From: Flavobacterium weaverense
GTDB lineage: Bacteria > Bacteroidota > Bacteroidia > Flavobacteriales > Flavobacteriaceae
Direction: 5' to 3'
NCBI RefSeq assembly: GCF_003688495.1
Contig: NZ_REFH01000014.1
Coordinates: forward strand, 1 to 64,000
DNA: 64,000 nt
A model generated the notes under the pieces. The model saw only the letters and a list, made by a program, of their open reading frames with translations. It ran no database searches and had not been told where the DNA came from. The position numbers were made by a program, and so were the translations under genes. Position 1 is the stretch's first letter. Each line of letters starts with the position of its first letter. Shown one piece after another: positions 63,201 through 64,000 of this stretch.

Positions 63201-63338
63201 TAAACCTTTTTCAGACTCAAAAGATTCAACGGCTGGTTTATAATCACTTTGCGCAAAACTGATACAGGATGTCAAAAAAAACAGTGCTGTAACGGCTTCC
63301 TTTTTCTTGGAGGTCAAAAATGAATAATTCTTAGTCAT
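60267..63338 (-). CDS. PL8-family polysaccharide lyase, chondroitinase-ABC-like
   Basis: The 1023-residue secreted lyase has the three-part layout of Proteus chondroitinase ABC: an N-terminal jelly-roll (YKPAVESFESEKGLSAYQITNG, to ~residue 200), an alpha-helical toroid (~230-580) and C-terminal beta-sandwich domains. The catalytic pair His470 and Tyr477 lies in WHHNGSYPAYG with the same seven-residue spacing as His501 and Tyr508 of the Proteus enzyme; Arg530 (GNAGRHPLENN) matches its catalytic Arg. It should cleave uronic-acid glycans by beta-elimination, giving 4,5-unsaturated ends for GH88. The N-terminus allows either a normal signal peptide (after SFAQ) or a lipobox (LTSC, Cys25). Chondroitin, dermatan or hyaluronan specificity is not decided by sequence. 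Confidence 0.93.
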   Translation of the reverse strand: MTKNYSFLTSKKKEAVTALFFLTSCISFAQSDYKPAVESFESEKGLSAYQITNGKIARSEAHRKYGKNSLQWEWKDKSSIGTSKFKILTAEESPLEYGLFFPSSPTLQMSIYNEVAQNGKITVSFEKNGKREVYFDLPLSFTGWRTIWVPFYEMQGNTPKKLAQVDYDYFKITSSTPTGKLFFDDIIYSQYQDDRHAYPDEIVPFIKSKLNLGEDHWMPLISNYDRIKNLKTEAVTEAVRKDLKKIESTIEQNYEADKKSKLNLKSLREDYKKLNLVDNGKTILGPPLTFKATQDYYDESQQGKQVLTDVQDLGKTLKKIASSYEKGTAAEKEEMKTMFLNGTKYFLDQGWQAGSNGGTRHHIGYNVRQITEAFFIMRQVLDENGLLAEVGASLHWIFNIGSLLDNPENFHVNIDYLNTQSYYHLMLIFLFEKQEMQAAMVQAYSNFINITLAQQKEEWGFKVDGTAWHHNGSYPAYGLGAFQNVPKVIKTLSGTKFRIGSEGHQNFKYSFLTSRAYSQLYNWGFGNAGRHPLENNGIYSLKNEFLEMAYAGNPEGTSEIDKDVAEAYLRLWGKEDPKTTASFAEKGLYPEILSGYRSLPYGATAIHRRDDWAAIIKGYSKYVWASEIYVKANRYGRYPANGTIQLLNSGGEEASGFVQEGWDWNRYPGSTVINLPLKELEPKLPLIMFRSNESFAGSTVLGQDGIFGMILNESKGTNADGNESNLGFPGKLTAKKSVFAFGGKMIAIGTDISSIDTKNPTQTNIFQSSLKDTKAPIMTASETITKFPFETELKKNKKSSNWLIDPYGNGYNVLSNNSVQFKKAYQQSYHNEYSINTGIIEDPVNGARETYGDFASAWIDHGTSPKNASYQYVIYPFLSKQNQNNFGKIAANDKSFEIKRADGIAHIVLNKETNTTGFVIFGANQPLDKEIIKEVSSPALLMVNQKIKNELTISAVQPDLNFPEYKPGKYRNYSQPVELKITIVGKWKVLPVDFIKNIDTSGDNTIITLTCVDGLPREFKLNR

Positions 63339-63659
63339 AATTTTCTTAATTTTCTATTGGTTGGTTTAAATAGGATCTAGTGTTGATTTATGAGATATGA
63401 TCTAAATTACTATACATTTATAACTTGATCAAGTCTTTAAATAGGGTAGAGCACAAACAAAAGTTAGGCCGTCCCTTTTTTACTGTGCTAAAATATTTTT
63501 TAATAATTTATTGTTTGTAATTTTTCTTACATTTTAATAAATAATGAACTTCTAATTAGTTCATTTAAAAGTGATTAATTAACGATTATAATACGTGTAT
63601 AATAATAATTGTTTAACAAGATTACGAAAACCTTTTAATTTAAACAAGTTAATTACGTT

Positions 63660-63679
63660 AAATGTGCTCGAGAACATTT
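63660..63679. promoter_or_regulatory. Candidate operator: 20-bp palindrome
   Basis: AAATGTGCTCGAGAACATTT is symmetric at 18 of 20 positions about a central CTCGAG. It lies 322 bases upstream of the PL8 gene. It does not resemble the susC operators, so if it is a binding site it belongs to another regulator. Confidence 0.35.
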
Positions 63680-63742
63680 TTTGTAAATAATTGTCATGGA
63701 ATAGAATTCTTAAAGCAGCTCTCTTTAATATTTTTAGCTAAT

Positions 63743-63785
63743 AAAAAAAAGCGAGCTAAAAAATATTTTTTAACTCGCTTTTTAA
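63743..63785 (-). terminator. Terminator of the T9SS-cargo gene at the right edge
   Basis: AAAAAGCGAG (63746-63755) pairs perfectly with CTCGCTTTTT (63774-63783); the loop is AT-rich. On the minus strand a T8 run follows the stem. It begins about 38 bases after the stop at 63821. Confidence 0.9.
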
Positions 63786-63820
63786 TTTTGCGATTACTTC
63801 TTTTATGTATACTATTTTAT

Positions 63821-64000
63821 TTACTCCACTAATACTTTCGTAGTTGAATTCGAACCATCTTTGGCTTCAATTTTCATTATATATAAACCTTTAGAAAATT
63901 TACTTACATCAATCGCTTTAGCCGAATCTTTGAAGTAAACTTGCTGACCAGCGACATTAGTTAGCGTTACATTTTTAATATCCATGCCATTATCTGATTG
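63821..64000 (-). CDS. T9SS type A sorting-domain protein (only the C-terminal 59 codons in window)
   Basis: The visible minus-strand frame ends with the pattern of a type IX secretion type A sorting domain: DIKNVTLTNVAGQQVYF, then IDVSKFSKGLYIMKIEAKDG, then STTKVLVE before the stop TAA at 63821-63823. This domain directs proteins through the outer membrane, where it is cut off and the cargo is often anchored to LPS. The functional part lies beyond the right edge, so the activity is unknown. Its place next to the PL8 gene makes an extracellular polysaccharide-degrading enzyme possible. Confidence 0.88.
   Translation of the reverse strand, partial: QSDNGMDIKNVTLTNVAGQQVYFKDSAKAIDVSKFSKGLYIMKIEAKDGSNSTTKVLVE

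Larger units (their letters stand above)
63339..63820. other. 482-bp intergenic region upstream of the PL8 gene
   Basis: No gene is seen. It contains a perfect 12-bp palindrome ACTTGATCAAGT (63423-63434), a longer near-perfect palindrome around CTCGAG (63660-63679, 18 of 20 bases symmetric), and the terminator of the gene at the right edge (63743-63785). A standard TTTG-TAnnTTTG promoter for the lyase gene could not be found. Confidence 0.55.

Overview
The window is AT-rich Bacteroidota DNA, most probably from Flavobacterium or a close relative. The evidence is TAnnTTTG-type -7 promoter boxes, SprB-like and CHU_C-associated Ig-like repeats, a type IX secretion C-terminal sorting domain, SusC/SusD pairs, the flavobacterial form of DnaX without a zinc module, and a clear class A RNase P RNA. 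No tRNA, rRNA, CRISPR array, prophage or insertion sequence was seen.

Left part (1-21200), mostly housekeeping. The window opens inside a very large secreted adhesin-like gene that ends in near-identical 225-bp SprB-type repeats. Next comes a polyphosphate operon (sixA-like phosphatase, ppk1, ppx). dnaX follows, split by an A10 slippage site so that a short gamma form and a long tau form can be made. After it lie a small conserved protein, rnpB with its own promoter, a ClC channel with CBS domains, gamma-glutamyltransferase overlapping an ACP-phosphodiesterase-like gene, glmM, a class V aminotransferase, an LpxL-type acyltransferase, a rhomboid protease and a SIMPL-domain protein.

Right part (21231-63338): 26 consecutive genes, all on the minus strand, form one very large polysaccharide utilisation locus. 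It holds two SusC/SusD pairs, three sulfatases, a chondroitinase-ABC-like PL8 lyase, a GH88 unsaturated glucuronyl hydrolase, two different GH29 alpha-L-fucosidases, a beta-helix protein, DUF4861 and DUF6250 proteins, and a CBM9-like protein. Two complete sugar branches accompany them. The uronate branch is an ExuT-like importer, KduI, KduD, KdgK and KDPG aldolase. The fucose branch is a FucP-like importer, mutarotase, L-fucose dehydrogenase, lactonase, L-fuconate dehydratase, 2-keto-3-deoxy-L-fuconate dehydrogenase, a fumarylacetoacetase-family hydrolase and an FMN L-lactate dehydrogenase. Read together, the genes predict growth on a sulfated polymer carrying both uronic acid and L-fucose. 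Fucosylated chondroitin sulfate is the best fit, but this is an inference.

Regulation: one LacI-family gene sits in the middle of the locus. Both susC promoters carry the same LacI-type palindrome directly against the -7 box, so this regulator probably controls both uptake systems. Strong hairpin terminators divide the locus into several transcription units. At the right edge only the last 59 codons of another T9SS-secreted protein are visible.
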